A stretch of DNA of 64,000 bases from Pyxicephalus adspersus (GCF_032062135.1 NC_092864.1:24324240-24388239), one strand, 5' to 3'; shown: positions 22,630 through 36,960, numbered from the stretch's first letter. The notes: generated by a model from the letters alone, not told the origin. Numbers and translations are program-made.

Positions 22630-22940
22630 GGATTCTGATGTACAGAGGAGGGTGGGGCCCTGATGTAAAGGGGGTGTCCAGATGTGGGGACTCTGATTTG
22701 AAGGTGAGGTCTAAAATTGAAGTGGTCTCCTAATAGAGAAGAGCTCGGATATACTGTAAACTGGTAATATCTGATAAAAAAGGAGGGCTCCAATATTAAA
22801 GGGGGTTTCAAATGTGAAGGTGTGGCACTGATAAAAGGGGCAGGCAAGATTTAAAGGTGGGCTCCTAATGTGAAGGGGAGAACTCTAATGTAAATAGGTA
22901 CTTCCATTGTGAAGGGGGATCTCTGATTTGAAGGGGCTTG
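22630..22940. repeat. Degenerate G-rich tandem repeat
   Basis: Loose repeats of a roughly 22-26 bp unit of the type CTCTGATGTGAAGGGGG, with many substitutions. Confidence 0.6.
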
Positions 22941-23099
22941 TCCTAAATTGTAGCCCCTTCAATTCCTTGTCAATAAATAGAAATGAGATCCATAGATTTG
23001 TATCTAGACTACCTTCAGAGGCACCAAGAGTTGTAGAGGGAAGACCCAGGTCCAAATTCTGAATTGAAACCCAAAGACCTGTAGCAACGTCTCCCAGAT

Positions 23100-23405
23100 A
23101 GGCCACACAGTAAATAGAATGGATTGTCCAGGTAGGGCTTCATCCCATGGTTGACCATACATGGTCCACTCTCCTTTAGATCCACCAAAAACTATAAATC
23201 CCCCTGATGGAGAATAAATAGAATGGATTGTCAAGGTAAGTCTTCATCCTGAGATTTAAAGTACATGGTGTGCTCTTCTTCAGATCATCTAAAATTGTAA
23301 AGCCACCAGACTGGGTATAAATGGATAAGATTATCAATGTAGGCCTTCGTCCTAAGGCTGACCATACAAGGTGCACTCTGCTTTAGATCCACCATCAATT
23401 GGTTA
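23100..23405. repeat. 103-bp tandem repeat, three copies
   Basis: Copies begin near 23119 (GAATGGATTGTCCAGGTA), 23221 (GAATGGATTGTCAAGGTA) and 23324 (GATAAGATTATCAATGTA). Each is followed by a CTTCATCC-like segment, a pair of trinucleotides near ACCATACA, and an AGATCCACC-like end. Confidence 0.8.
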
Positions 23406-24389
23406 CTTAGGTAGGTCTTCTCACTATATCATATTATAAAATATAATGGAGATGTTTCAGATAGATCGTAAGCTCTGTGACCACTTCAGAACAGGTTGCA
23501 CACTTAGGTTGTAATGAATGTGTCCATCTAATGATCAGTCTACCCATATCTGCTTCCCATTACTCTCCCTGCATGAGAATGCAGTGTTTTATTCCTTACC
23601 AGCAGTGTACTACAAATGAAGAAACTGATTTATTTTTTAATGAGAATTCACCATTGAGAAAAGCAGAGACAAAAAGGCATATTCACTGCTCAGGGGGGAC
23701 ATGCATTATTAATCATCAGCCTGCATTAATGGACTTTTATGGGAGTGGTAAGGTTGAGCAGGGGTAGGTATGACGTGTTATCGGCTACCGGAACAAACGA
23801 GCGAAACCGTATTCAGTATGTGTCATATATTCCATATAGTATGATGCAGACAATGGTGATGATTTACTAAGGGAGTAAAGGCGGTTCACTTAGCAAAAAT
23901 AATTATCCACTGGAGATGTTTTGCTTAGCTTAGAGGTGAAGCTTCACTTACTTCCAATCATGTGCAAGCAAAAATCTGAATTTTCGGTGTAATATTTGAA
24001 AAATTCGGTGTAATATTCATTTTTATTCTGTATTTCACATATTTCTAACCTGCACTTTAATATTTTTTAAGTTATATTCAATATAGCCACTAGAGGGAGC
24101 TCTGTATATCACCACAGTCTTTTACCCCTCCCTGCCTTATGTATATTATAAACACAAACCAAAAAATTTATAATATGGCAGCTTGCCAGTCCCTGGTTTA
24201 GTTTTCCTTTTCACTTGCGAAATATATTTTCTGCAAGCAAAGAAACACACTTAGCACATGTAATGGGACACTGAACCGCATACCAATTATGTCATCAGAC
24301 ATAGAACTGGTACCAAGAAACTTAGAACATGCAACATAGAATATGGACAAAGTCATCACTGAGGATCCACTTTTGCTCAGGCATTTTGG
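23406..24389. other. Intergenic, no feature recognised
   Basis: AT-rich DNA with a short internal direct repeat (GAAAAATTCGGTGTAATATT-like, about 23980-24015). Nothing else is recognised. Confidence 0.5.
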
Positions 24390-24480
24390 CAAAAATGGGC
24401 TTGGTCATGAAGACCTCTGATGAAACCTGTTTAGGTGAAATGCGTCAGCACATGGATGGATGGGTAAAATACCCCCTATA
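24390..24480 (+). repeat. GAAATGCGT-type dispersed repeat fragment
   Basis: The motif CTGATGAAACCTG ... AGGTGAAATGCGTCAGCAC is a diverged copy of the 'CTGAGGAAG...GAAACGCGT' motif also seen near 40920 and 41080. It marks a dispersed anuran repeat of uncertain class. Confidence 0.35.
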
Positions 24481-24569
24481 TATTTTAACTGTTTGGGTTC
24501 ATCTTTAAAAATACTTTTTATATCTTTGAAAGAGAGTTATTGGAGTTATTGGCTGCTATGACATGTACA

Positions 24570-24765
24570 TTCTATTGTGTGTTACTTCCCCATCTCCTAG
24601 ATTGTAAGCTCTTTGGGGCAGGATCCTCTCCTCCTGCTGTGTCACTGTCTGTATCTATCTGTCATTTGCAACCCCTATTTACTGTACAGCGCTGCATATT
24701 ATGTTGCCGCTACATAAACCCTGTTTATTATTATTATTAATAATAATATTATTAATAATAATGTT
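24570..24765 (+). mobile_element. L2-like LINE 3' end fragment
   Basis: The sequence runs CTCCTAGATTGTAAGCTC, TTTGGGGCAGGATCC and CAACCCCTATTTACTG. It then reaches TACAGCGCTGCATATTATG and TGCCGCTACATAAACC, closing with an (ATT)n run. The same 3' UTR appears reversed at about 54340-54402, and its last 45 bp match the SINE tail. Confidence 0.72.
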
Positions 24766-27700
24766 AGTTTTAGGATTTCAACTAACTCTGCTGCCACCTA
24801 CAGGAATACAAATGAAGAGCATATGGATGATTCTACAGATACAAAATATTTCTGGGAGCAAACTGCTAGTAATATGTATATAACAGTACTGTCTGCAAAA
24901 GACAAGTAGATGTGGTAATGCATTCTTTTTTTCCATGCTATTTTTTCAATGTTTAACTGTTTATCCTGCAGTACCTATTCTAACGTATACTCACTGTTCT
25001 GAATTTATGAAGAACAAGCGCTTACACCATAGAACAGGGCTACAGAACCACCCCTCTTGGCTGTGACAGATGGGCAGAGCTGTGTAGTCTATAGAGAATA
25101 CTAGGAACCATACTATATTGGAACAGTGCACCATATAATGTTATTAGTTCATAGGATTTCTGGCATGATCAGTTTTTCTTAATTAAACAGATGTATCAAG
25201 CAACTTCCAATGTTATATTTAGCAGACCAAAAAAATGCAAATAAGAGATATGAATAAGAAGGAAGAGAAAAACCTTAACAGGTATCCACATTGAGGAGAT
25301 CATTTTGTGCAGGGTCAGCATAAAGAAGGTTCTAATAAATGCAGATGCCCGCTAAAACAGAAAAATACATATGTGCTGTGTGTGACTTTCAGCAGCCATC
25401 AGCTTGTATGGTGGCAGGGAATGCCCAGGGGGGCAAGTTACACAGCAACGCACAGCAAGGCAGCGATGACAAACAATTAAAAGATGCAATTAGAGGAGAT
25501 TGTGGATCAGAGCAGGGAAGAAAAACCTTTGCCTAGTATGCAGCTTGTTGGGGGTTGGCAGAGCTAGCTGGGCACAGGGCAAGCCCATCATTCAGCACAT
25601 ACTTTGATATAATAGTTGGTATTAGCTTTGGGAAGCTGTCATAGAACCCATTGCAGAAACTCACAAAAAGTGAAAGTTCATATAGCTGGGTGGAATGGGA
25701 TACATGGCTGCATTACTGACATCTCAAACTATTAGACCCCCGGTGAGCTGCCTGCTATGGGCTCAACCATGGTCCCATCTGCTGCCAGTCAAGTGAATGG
25801 GAGGGAGAGGGAACCTTTTTTTTTTTTTTTTGCATGGGACTACACGTGGCTGTGGTTGTGGCAGATTGGTTTCTGTTTGAAGATTTATATCACAGCTGTA
25901 GCACTCTTGGAAGACTTGCACTTGACTACAGCCTTGTACAAATCTGGTCGCCTTTGCTGCAGTTTTATGCTTGGGAGTGGCCAACTCACTATAGGTAGTT
26001 AGGTAGTTATAGGTAGTTTCTTACTTTAAGTATAAAGGGGCTCTAAATGGGTCAGAAAACTTTCCTTTTTTTTTCCTTTTTTCAATCCCCCCCACTCCCC
26101 ATTTTTCTAACGTACCCGACCCCAGGACTGCATACCAGCATAGCTTTTGCCACCAAAGCCTGTGTGGTCTGTGTCTTTTTTATAATATTCAGGGATTAGA
26201 AGTCCTACACTTCCATACACCTGGCCCCCAAGTGTGCCCTGTTTGAAGTGACCCAATAAAAGTCTGTGAGCTGTGCTGGTACAGGCAGCAGAAAGATGGA
26301 GGGTCTGGTAAACAAGGCCACGTGTTTTTTAAATGTTACATGAAGCATCCAGGGGTAACATGCTACCCGTGCCACCTCCATAGACATGAATTGGTACCTG
26401 TCTTCTCCACTTGTGCAGGTGATTTTTAAGCATTTGCAGTGTCAATTCAATTAAAAAAACAAAGACCGTTCTATTTATTGGCAAATGGTTTCACGGGCTT
26501 TGGCAAAGTCTGGAAAAGCTTAGCAATTACCTCTTGTTGCCACTCAAAGGAGCCTAGTAGGCACCCGGACGTGGCAAAAGCTATGTTAATATACCACTAT
26601 TGTGAACATGTCCTTCAGGTTTGTGTCAGCAACTTCAATAACAAAACAAATACATTGTGAATAGTTGTTCCTAATAGGTAACAACAATAAATATATATAT
26701 TTGTTCGCAATTTATTAAGCGTGGACACTGTTACATGCCGCTATGTTGCAGGAAGGGAACAGCTCTGATGCACAGATGGATTCCCCAAAACCAGGCAAGC
26801 CAGTGGCAGTTACACCTGTGGGTGCCGGCCCTGCAGGTATTATAGGATGTAAAAAACAAAATCTAGGCTAGTCAACAAATAAAAAGGTGGGCTTTGTACA
26901 GGATGGGAAGAAAGGAGCCTGAACTGTCCATTTGGTATTAATTTAGCTATATGTAGAGCCTGGTAAACTTATAGCATTGCAGTCAGCAACACTCATGCTT
27001 CCTGTTCGGAGAGTTCTAGATCTGATTTAGCAGGATGTGCTTTTGACCTCTGCATAGAGACCACTGCTTCGATACAGACAGCAAATATTCCCTGCAGCAT
27101 GCTGGCATAGCAAATACTTATTTTTAGCTGTTTTATACATAAAATGGAGAACTGAGAAGAGAGCTGTGACTTGTGTGTGTGTTTAACTAACAAGGCTAGA
27201 ATGAGGAAACTCACATTGGCACAGGAGTTCATTTTTTCCTGGCAGCCTGGGGTATGCCAGTATATCCAGCATTGTGCACTGACATGCGCAGATCAATGTA
27301 CATTTCAGAACAGGACAGGAAAGTATGTCACATGTCCCTTCTGCAATAAACAACCTGCTTCCTCATGTATAATTATGCTTTATTTTGTTCCAGCTTTAAC
27401 CCTCCAGTATTAATCATAATTAAAATATATGTTATCTATATATAACATGATAACAACTTGATAACATTTTTTTCTCATCAAGCTGATCTCTTTTACATAA
27501 CTATCCAACAATGCCAGCGAAAAGACTTTACGTTACCTTTGACCATTCAGAGCAAAGTTGTGGTAATAAAATCCGTCACTGAATATTAAAAATAATTATC
27601 ACTGCAAGCGTTGTGCTATTAGATGAAAAATTACTTCAATAACACTGAAAGCATTTTGTTCAGTCAATTCCTGCTAGTTAATTAGACCCCGTTAGTGTCC

Positions 27701-30398
27701 GGCTTGTTCGAAGACAACTATAAATGTATTTTTATTGGGCTATGTTAGAAAAATATAGAAGTGATCATATAATTAGCATAAAATGTATTCTGCATTATCC
27801 AACTGAAGTGTATAAATTGCCTGCTGTCATTTTTCTTGTTAAATGGTGGACCCGGCTAAATCATTAGAATCCACCCAATGAAGAAATGTAGCTGAAGGGA
27901 ATATCTTATCTGACTTGTTGGTGAATGATTACAGAAAAACTTAATGAGAGGGATGTCAGTATGTGTTGGGGGTGGCAGTTCAACATTTACAATTTATTTG
28001 TTTTGTACAATTTCTAGTTAATAAGAAGTGAACAGAATAATAAAATCCCTGTAGATTCTAGGATGAAAATGATCATGAATTTCATAGACTGACACTTTTA
28101 AGCCCCGGAGCTATTGGCATCACCATACGAGCAATATGAAGTGCATGCAAAGTCAATACGTACATTTTTTCCTTTTGGATAGCAGGGACATCTTAGAAGC
28201 TCAAGTTTTATTGTTGTCTGTGTCCATCTATTCTATATTTGTTCTGGTGACCATTGCCTTGGATATTTAAAAAGTGATAGGAATTCTCATTTTAGGAATT
28301 CCAATGGGAATACCTGTTCTGATGACAATTGTCTCAAAGGTAATCTTGCTTTACATTGGAGAAATTTGTGTTGATGGTATGTCTTTTGAACAAGGTAGGG
28401 GAGAAATATCCCCAATATTATGGATAATTAAAAAAATCAGAACAAGGGTATTAACCATTGCCAATCCTACATGTAAAAAAGTTTGGAATTTAAAGAGGTT
28501 GTACAATGTATTTTCAATGATACTTTTTAGGATATTATTGCAAGCTTTAGGTTGAAAAAATAGGGATATCACTAACATTTTGGGAACTAGCATGTCCATG
28601 GGTTTCCTATCGTATTACATAGATGATTAAGATGATTAGCTTAGCCACCATATGGAGCTCTCAGTGGCTCAGTGCTCTCCTGCTTAGGACTAGATATTCA
28701 TTTCATGATAGGTGCACTTAAATGGGCTTATTCTTGAATTCTAAAACCCACAGAAACCAAAACGATTGCATAGTGTACTTGTCTGAATAAGCTGTGTAGG
28801 GAACTGGAAAAATGAGTAGGCCAATAACTGATAATATGGCCACTCTAATTTTTATCACAAGGATTTGAGTATTTATAAGCTGTTGTGGATGGTTTAAAAC
28901 TTCAATTTTGGTACATTTATGAATTTTATATATTTAGTTTCCAGCTCTGCCACCCTTACCCAGTCTTACATTGCTCCCTGTTCCACCAAGATGTATGAAG
29001 GGCCACTTTGACTCTTTACCAAAAGACTTCCATCAGCGCTGTGTTCTCTTTCATTTAAGCATGCTAAATTCTCAATTCCATCAGTCTTCCCTTAACAGTA
29101 AATTATTGAAAGTGAATGAAAGGAAATTGCACTACACATGTGCTGAAGAAACAAAGACCACTCAGGAGACTTTTGGAGAAGTTGCTGTTCAGAACCTCGT
29201 AAAGACAGAGATCTCAGAAAGGGGGGAGGGATGTAATACTTCTGAATGGGGGGAGGTACAGGAACATATAAAATATTATTGTACCTAAGGATGAGTACTT
29301 ATACTTTAATTCACTATGCTTTATTAAGACACCAACATTTACTGGAGCCTATAGAACTCAATTTTACCCAAAGTCATGATTTGAATTAGTAATTACCCCA
29401 GTACTTGATTATAATTGTACAATATCAGCAGACACAATTTGCAGTAGCAGCTTGTGGGTGCAGCACCAGGCTTGTCTGCTGTGAATTCCCGCCTCTCCCC
29501 CACATTTGGGCCATCTGTGGTACCTGTTTTAGTGACTGTATGATGTGCCAAAAAGTGCAGCCTGCATCCCTGACAGCAACAGCACAAACTGCTCAGGGAA
29601 GGGAAACCCCTATAAATGCAACAACAAAAACTATATATACGCTGCAGTTTACCTGTCCTCAGATGAAGTGGGACCTTAGTTTTAATAATTTCGTTTTTCA
29701 ATTACATTTTCTACAGGCATAGAAAAAAACTCAATTTTGATTGAAATCCAGTATGCTTGTAAATTCCTGTGTATGAACCTAACTTTCAAAGAAAGAGCTG
29801 TATTCGGTTACCAGATAACCCTACCTTCCTATGTAAGGGAAAGAAGTTGTTTATACCCCATTTCACAGCAGCGGAGAGTGACAACATTGCAACCCCAGTG
29901 CATGTCACTCCAGGGCTGGGAGTGTGTTGTACTCACAGATGCAGACACAATACTTAGGGACTGGTAAACTACAATATATTTATTTTTTGTTTTTGGGTTT
30001 AGATAGGTATTGAGTAAATTCAAAGAAGATATCTTTAAAAAGTCATCCTTATGCTACTATATTATCACCGATATTGCAGTGCTAAGTTTAAAGACCATGC
30101 TACGCTTGATTCCACATAGGGACCACAACCAAACCTACTATACAATGGAAATGGGTGGGGTTAGTAAATAAAAGCAGGTGTTTCTGTGTAATAAAAGTCA
30201 GGTAAACATACCCCTATGGCCCCTAAATACTTTACCTAAAATCAAACTGGATGTTTTATATTGCTTTACTCTCTATTTTTGATTGGGCCCATGAAATTTA
30301 CTGGGTAACGTGCAGAACACAGGTAGTAGTTGGTAGAACACAGGCACCAAGAAAAACAAATGAACATGAACTTTGCCTAACAAGTTCGGCAGTATAAA
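24766..30398. other. Intergenic, mostly featureless
   Basis: AT-rich unique or anciently decayed sequence. It contains a T-run at 25817-25831, a C/T-rich stretch at about 26065-26105 and the possible element at 27480-27780. The segment 28240-28450 resembles an old dispersed frog repeat, with paired AGGTAATCTTGCTTTAC and GAGAAATATCCCCAAT motifs, but this is uncertain. No exon is recognised. Confidence 0.5.
27480..27780. promoter_or_regulatory. Possible conserved non-coding element
   Basis: Unique AT-rich DNA with CTGCTAGTTAATTAGACC, AAAAATAATTATCACTGC and GAAAAATTACTTCAATAAC. No repeat relation is seen in the window. Regulatory role is a guess from motif density. Confidence 0.2.
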
Positions 30399-30695
30399 AT
30401 GGTATGATGTCTCAGTGGCTAGCACTCTTGTCTTTGCAGCATCAGTGTTCAAGGTTCAAAACCTATATAGAACTTGTACATTCTTGGTGTGTTAGCATGG
30501 GCTTCTTCTGGTCACTCTGGTTTCCATCGCAAAAACATACTACTAAGTACCCGAAATTTGCTGTGTTAATGACACATGACTATGGGAGGGACATTAGATT
30601 GTGAGCACCTCTGAGGGACAATTAGTGACATGACTTTGGACTATGTAAAGCTCTGCTTAATATGTTGGCGCTATATAAATACAAGATACTAATAA
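30399..30695 (+). mobile_element. tRNA-derived SINE, diverged copy
   Basis: It follows the 36615 element along its length: TCTCAGTGGCTAGCAC at the A-box region, AAGGTTCAAAACC at the B-box, the TTAATGACACATGACTAT block, ACATTAGATTGTGAGC, and the TTGGCGCTATATAAATAC tail. The conserved boxes are mutated, so it is old and presumably inactive. Confidence 0.8.
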
Positions 30696-33339
30696 TACGT
30701 TATGGGTTACCATTGCAGATGCTTACCTGGCTTTTACAACCTCCACCATGATTTTGGTGCTTTCCGAATCATTGGTCTTCAAGCAAGAGGCAATTCTGTA
30801 GGCCTGACTTTAACCTGATACATATTTGTTCTGTGTATGTGACTCAGAAATGACTGAAGCCAAGAAAAGTCAGACAACTTGCTTTTTTAGAATCAGGTGA
30901 GCAATGTCAACCTACAAATGTATGATGTGACTAGAGTCTTTTTAGGATACAACTATGAGAACAGTAAATGGGTTGATGGCTATTTTTAACATAATGACAA
31001 TATATATTTGATAAGGCTGATGCAGGGTATTGCTTCACCTATACTACTCTTTACCCAGGACCATCCCTATTGTAATAGATTTATTGGAAACCAGTACAGA
31101 TATGTGGTTTATATTACCTGTGATTTGGCATTAATACTAGTTTTCCTTTAATGCCCATTCAATAACTTTGGCATTAAATGGTTCTTTAAGTGTTCCCATT
31201 ATTTCCTTCATTAGCGTTTAGTATGTCTTTCTCGACAAAGCCGTAACAGTACCATTTTCACCATTTTATGAGATATACACCCTTTTATCGACATTGCACT
31301 GTGCACTCCTCAACAAACTAGACTTTTTAAACACATCCAGAGACTCGAATTGATAAATTTTATGTTTCCTCACGTGTGCCGCAGTGTAAAATATTCATGT
31401 GCCATTATATATCAGAACAATATTTACATTTATGGTTCTGTATATAAGAGAAAGGTTTGTTTACTTGCCGAGTTTGAGTTTTGTTCGATTGTTTTATTAT
31501 TACGGTTATAAATGTGTTTTCATGCAAGAGCAAGGTTATGGTTTGCAATAAAGGCCAGATAAATGTAAGAGTGGCAATGCAATAGCTGATCATATGAATT
31601 GCTATAAGATTTGTCATTGAAATAACCATTTTTGGTGCAATGGAATTTGTTTTTGCCTCACTAAACTAATCTCCTGCAGATTAAAAATACTTTTCATACA
31701 GAAAAAGAAATAAAGAAAGGTTTTAAGGCTTTCTTTAGTTCCCTTGGGTATTGGAGCATGGTGATGACAGATATTAACTGTAACCTGATCCTGACAAAGC
31801 CAACAGGAACCAGTGATTGTAATCTAATGTTTATGTATTCTTTTAAAATGAATAATAGGTAGTAGCAGAGTACAACTTTTTAAGGCTTTGACAGTATATT
31901 TTAGCTGCTATATGGTCCACTATAAAGAAGATCCTAAAGAATTTAATTGCCTATACTACTGCAAAACTCTGCTGCCTTGGACAGCACATGTCCCCAATGA
32001 CTACCACTCAAGCAGCCAATTTAAATACCAAATACCCTCCAGGGTTTTACCAAATAACCTCACAGGTTTACAAATAGAAGGATTGTATTAGAGGAGATGA
32101 GAATATACAGTAATTTTATTCCCATATTTTTGAGTTTTTGGGCAAAGCCATCAGATATGACGCATGGTACTTCCATAATCAATTATAACAGGAAAAGTAA
32201 AGGAAAATGTTTAAGGGTCACAAACCTTATATGCCCTGTGTAGGACTGCATCCATATTGAAAAGGGATAACTATTCTTTAAATAATATTAATGATGAGAT
32301 TTTTGTTCACATTTACACAATAAAACAACTAGAAAGGAAATCCAATAATGTATTTAGGAATGAACAATCTTCAAGCAGTTAGAAGATTAGTAAGTGTTTT
32401 TTATACCACATGTTCTCCATGTTTTTCTATACTGATCTTTCCCTTTTCTATTTGGAAACTATATTGCTAATGGTTATATATATATATATATTCCTAATAC
32501 ATGCCTATTTTTCCTATCTAGGGTTGTCACACTCTGCACTATAATTTTATTGCAAAAAATTGATTCATCTTTCACCTTATTCGCTTCTCTTCTTCAAACA
32601 AGAGTATCTTTGCAAAATAAGTAAATAACCTTACAAGTTATCTTGAGTAATGTTTTGATAGTACTATATTAGTATATAGATATGATTATGAAACAATCCT
32701 ATGTGTACTACCCTCTGTTTCTTATTTGGAATTGTTATATATTGATATGCTCCCTGTTGTGACGTACTATGTATTTAAATATAGGTCTATGTAAATTTAA
32801 ATATTTGAACTCATATTTGTATATGTATCTTGTAACATCAAGACATGGCATGTAATTTTTCAGTATTGGTCTCAAAAAAAGTCCCCTGAGGAACCGTGTC
32901 AGGAACTACAAGACAAAAGGACAATATTATTTCTGCAAAAAAACTACTTTTTTAATATTAGGAACTATATGTCCAGATTTGAAGAAACAAAGACCCCTCT
33001 TTGCTGCATGAGCCTAATGCAGATAAAAGAAGGGCTGTAAAAGTTTGTTATTGTATGACTTTATAATTTCAAACTGTTACATTGTACATTATACTTTAAT
33101 GCACATCCAATATATATGGCCTAAAAAAACTCCTCTTTCTTCGGTGTATCCTTTAAAACTTAATTGTACACGGAGGGTGCAGCACCTGAATTACAAAAGA
33201 TAAGAATTGAATAAACTTGATGATGTGTTTCAGTGTAACTATATATTACTATGAAAGGTAACATTAGGTAGCTCTGTTTGTTTTCTGTATTACCTATTAC
33301 CAGCTTGTCCTTGATAATTCCTTTCACACATTGATATGC

Positions 33340-33485
33340 TGTACAATATTTATTACACAGACACAAGCAAAACCTTGAACACACACAGTGTAAGCACATA
33401 CAGGCACAGATACATTCAAACACAATTATACATACAAACACTGACATACAACATACATGCAAACACAGACATATGTGTGTTCACA
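33340..33485. repeat. CA-rich degenerate repeat
   Basis: A run of ACACA/ACATACA-type motifs with interruptions. It is low-complexity. Confidence 0.6.
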
Positions 33486-34433
33486 TCCTCACCAAAGATA
33501 AATATGGAAGTCTAATAGCGAAAATAACTCCGTGCAAGCTCAATGGTTTCCCAGAGGACATCATTTCAGCTCAGGCTCTGATTTAAACATTTCATAGCCT
33601 ACTTCCAGCAGACAGTATGCGATGAAACAGAATGTTGTTTCATCTTCTTATTAAGCCTCCAAAATTCTGTTTTAGGCATTAAACTGACAGTCATATGTTA
33701 CGTAGAGCATGTGGTCTGCACTGTAATTTTAGCACTGTTCTTTGCTCCTTTTAAATCAGCTTACTATACAGACTCCCAAATCTCAATGTCATTTTCTCTC
33801 TGCTCTGTTTTTGCCATCACGTGTCTCACTGTAGAATTAGGGCAACATAGAAAGATAAATCTTAGGTTTTATGATTGAAAGGGTAAAAGACTTTCAAGTC
33901 AAAGGCAACACTCAACAGTGTATTAGGCTGTCATTAAATATACTCCCTAAATCAAATCCCACCAGACCTCAATTACTTCTGCCTTTTCATTGCATAATCC
34001 ATTTTTCAATATTTCTTCATAGATAAATGAATATATTCCGCATTTTGCCTCTTACTTATTCAGAGCTGGTCCTGTAATGTACAGAACTTACTCAGTTTGA
34101 TCTTCCCCTGTCAGTTGATTTTTGGAACAATCAGTTATTTTTTGTCCAGGATGCATACACAGACACTGGGACTGCAATAAATTGATTTTAAAATGCAGAA
34201 TATTTACCATGGGGATCTTTTCCTTTCAGGTATTGAATTTTTTTTAATTTTGGAGGCTTAGAATCACATGGAGGGGGTTACGTCCGTAAATAAGCATACA
34301 AATGTAGCCAACCTGGGAAGACCCACTTTTGCCGTCAAGGCATTTGGATATTTACATGTCCTGCCAAGAATCAGCCTGCTTCTTGCATCAGAACTTTTGA
34401 AAGGAGTACTAAGGATGGGTGTTGTGTTATAAT

Positions 34434-34622
34434 ATTTGTAATATTTTAGGAGGATATGTGCAGTACCCTGCTAGTCATAAACTACCTGCATTGCAAAGAA
34501 TGTCAAGGAACCAAATGATGGCGGACTGTATCTATAGTAGGGTATGTAAAGAGAATCAAACTAATTTACATTTTATTAGCACACTGATGAAAAAAGAAAG
34601 AGCCAGGGAAAGCGAAATGTAA
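34434..34622. repeat. Fragment of the same unidentified dispersed repeat
   Basis: It shares CTACCTGCATTGCAAA and adjacent sequence with 48973-49030, and the same downstream order of motifs. The class is unknown. Confidence 0.35.
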
Positions 34623-36212
34623 GAAGATTAAACTTAGAAGATTAGCTTGGAACTGTTTTCATTATCAAACTACCATGCACGAACGAGATCACTGAGTCCT
34701 AAATACTAAAAAACAATCTATAGTTCTGGAGCCACCATTCTCAATTTAATAATAGGGGATGTCATTGCAATGTCATGCTATTTTTCCCACCGGTGATATT
34801 TTACACTTGTTGCTACAGGAACAGGGAGTAAGCAGAATTTTTTCAGAGAGCAATAAAAGCCATGTCTTAAAATAAGTAGTGAACTGTGATGGGTCAATTT
34901 GAATGTGTTCAGTTTGTCAGGTTTGTTTGAAAGTTTGTTCAGTATTAAGCAAACCCAAACTTAATCTCTTGAAATATACAGAGGATGAATCTTGTTGCTA
35001 AATTCTGGCTTTTTTTTTAACTTATGGGCCAAATACAAAAAAGGTGGATACTGTCATAGGAAAGGCATGTATCAATGATAAAAGTACAAAACAATACTGC
35101 ACAGGGCAAAAATATTATTTTCATAAGAACACTAAAATAACACACAAGCTCCTAAATAATATGCTAGGAGAAGAAAAACACTATAAGTAGGTCTTTTACT
35201 AGAAGAATTTACTGCACGATACAGCTGATGATATAACAGTGTAAAATTGGCAAGCAGCAGAACACTTAATAAAAATCGCTAGCTCCAATTTTACTTGGGA
35301 CATACAGCACGGGCTGGGGTTTTATTACAAAAATTAGGATGCTGCAGAGGATACAGCAGTGTATAATTGGCCAGTTGCAGGGTAGTTTTAATTAGAAATA
35401 GTATGCCTTAATTTTTGTATCTATTAGAATAGGGGTATGAATGTGATAATAAAAAAGTGAGGTGTTTTAGGTGTACTTGTAGACTATTGTGCATTTATTT
35501 TTTGTATTCCTTCCAAATAATGCAGCAGCATTGTGTGAACCAAAGGCAGATGTAACAACAGGAAATCAGTTACAAGTGAATTGGAAAGGTTCGGTTTTCT
35601 CACAATTCATCTGCAGTATTTAAAGCAAGAAGCCCCTAGCTGGGGCACAAACTGAAATATTAAACAGACAGCTGTTCTTCAATTTCCCCATTACATCAAG
35701 AACCTGACTGAAGTTTAAAGAAACCCTAAGTCAATAAAAAAAAAAAAAATGCACTGATTCCTCCTTGCATTAAAAAGGTTGATAATCCACACTCCAAAAT
35801 ACCTTTAGTATTTCCTGGATCAGGTTAACTAAAGACCAATTGACCCCCATTTAGTTTAGCCCAAACTTTTCCTTTTTAATTTTTGAATAAATGAGGAGGA
35901 TTACAAACGCTGTCAGGATTTGTAGGAGAAAACAGTTTGGTCTTGAGTTTAGGCTATCCGCAAGGCAAGAAGTGAAGGCATCTTAATCTACTAGCATCAC
36001 AGACAGAAACCTTGTAAAGTTTTGTGGAGGAATGCTAAAACCTTTTCAGATTTTTATTGTTGTCTGTTTCCTTGTTGAATATTTTCTGGTAAAAAGTTGT
36101 CCCAAGAGGAATTCTGCTGAGGTCTGAAGTTAATTATTTTTGTGCTTTCACTATGTTATGTTATGTCGAACTAGTTGTACCCTTCTTATCAGTAAACTAA
36201 CTTCTGCTTCTC

Positions 36213-36232
36213 ACCCCCCCCCCCCCCCACCT
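36213..36232. repeat. Poly(C) run
   Basis: An uninterrupted run of about 17 C in a pyrimidine-rich stretch. Confidence 0.9.
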
Positions 36233-36614
36233 CTTTACCTTGGAACTCTCCCCTTCCTCCCTTTATCTGTTCCCTTGACATGAATATTCTGTTTTGAGAA
36301 AACCACAAGGACATTTGTCATGTCTGCTAGTTGTCTATAGTTACGCGATCATGCACTGATCATGCCTTTAAACTAGTATATAAACTGTGTGCAAATAATA
36401 AAGCTTTGAGAGTGATTTCATGCTTGAGTTGTGTGTGTTATGTGCTCTCCCAGCGTCGCTGTAAACAGAAGCCATCGGAGAGAGGGACAACTGATCAGGG
36501 ATCAGTAGGAGATTGCCTTAACAAGAGTGAAATGAAATCTTTCTAACAGAGCCACAGGTACCAGTAAAATCCAAGAAGTGTCCTAACCTTTACTAATGCT
36601 ATACAACATTTTTT

Positions 36615-36960
36615 GGGCAGCACGGTGGCTCAGAGGTTAGCACTCTGGCCTTTGCAGCGCTAGGTCCTAGGTTCGAATCCCTGCCAGGACACTATCTGCA
36701 TGGAGTTTGCAGGTTCTCCCCATGTCTGTGTGGGTTTCCTCCGGGTACTCCGGTTTCCTCCCACATCCCAAAAATGTGCAGTTAAGTTATTTGGCTTCCC
36801 CCTAAATTGACATTAGACTACATTAATGACATATGACTATAGTGGGGACATTAGATTGTGAGCTCCTTTTAGGGACAGTTAGTGACACGACTATAAACTT
36901 TGTACAGCGCTGCGTAATATGATGGCGCTATATAAATACTGTGTAATAATAATAATAATC
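36615..36960 (+). mobile_element. tRNA-derived SINE, full length
   Basis: The head GGGCAGCACGGTGGCTCAG contains a Pol III A-box-like GGTGGCTCAGAGGTTAGC, and a B box GGTTCGAATCC lies at 36670-36680. A tRNA-unrelated body follows (GTTTCCTCCGGGTACTCC, TTAATGACATATGACTAT, ACATTAGATTGTGAGCTCC). The tail TACAGCGCTGCGTAATATG ... GGCGCTATATAAATAC ends in (AAT)n. Both promoter boxes are intact in sequence. Confidence 0.9.

Larger units (their letters stand above)
30696..36212. other. Intergenic, mostly featureless
   Basis: AT-rich sequence with a short (TA)n at about 32475-32492 and a CA-rich run at 33340-33485. 33490-33970 is non-repetitive and could be regulatory. No gene is recognised. Confidence 0.5.

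Noticed and set aside
32881..32920. Copy of the GAAACGCGT-type repeat (CCCCTGAGGAACCGTGTCAGG)
   Set aside because: Only a short resemblance; too little to support a repeat call.
36640..36700. Functional tRNA gene
   Set aside because: A and B box motifs are present but no cloverleaf with a proper acceptor stem is seen, and the sequence continues into a SINE body and tail.
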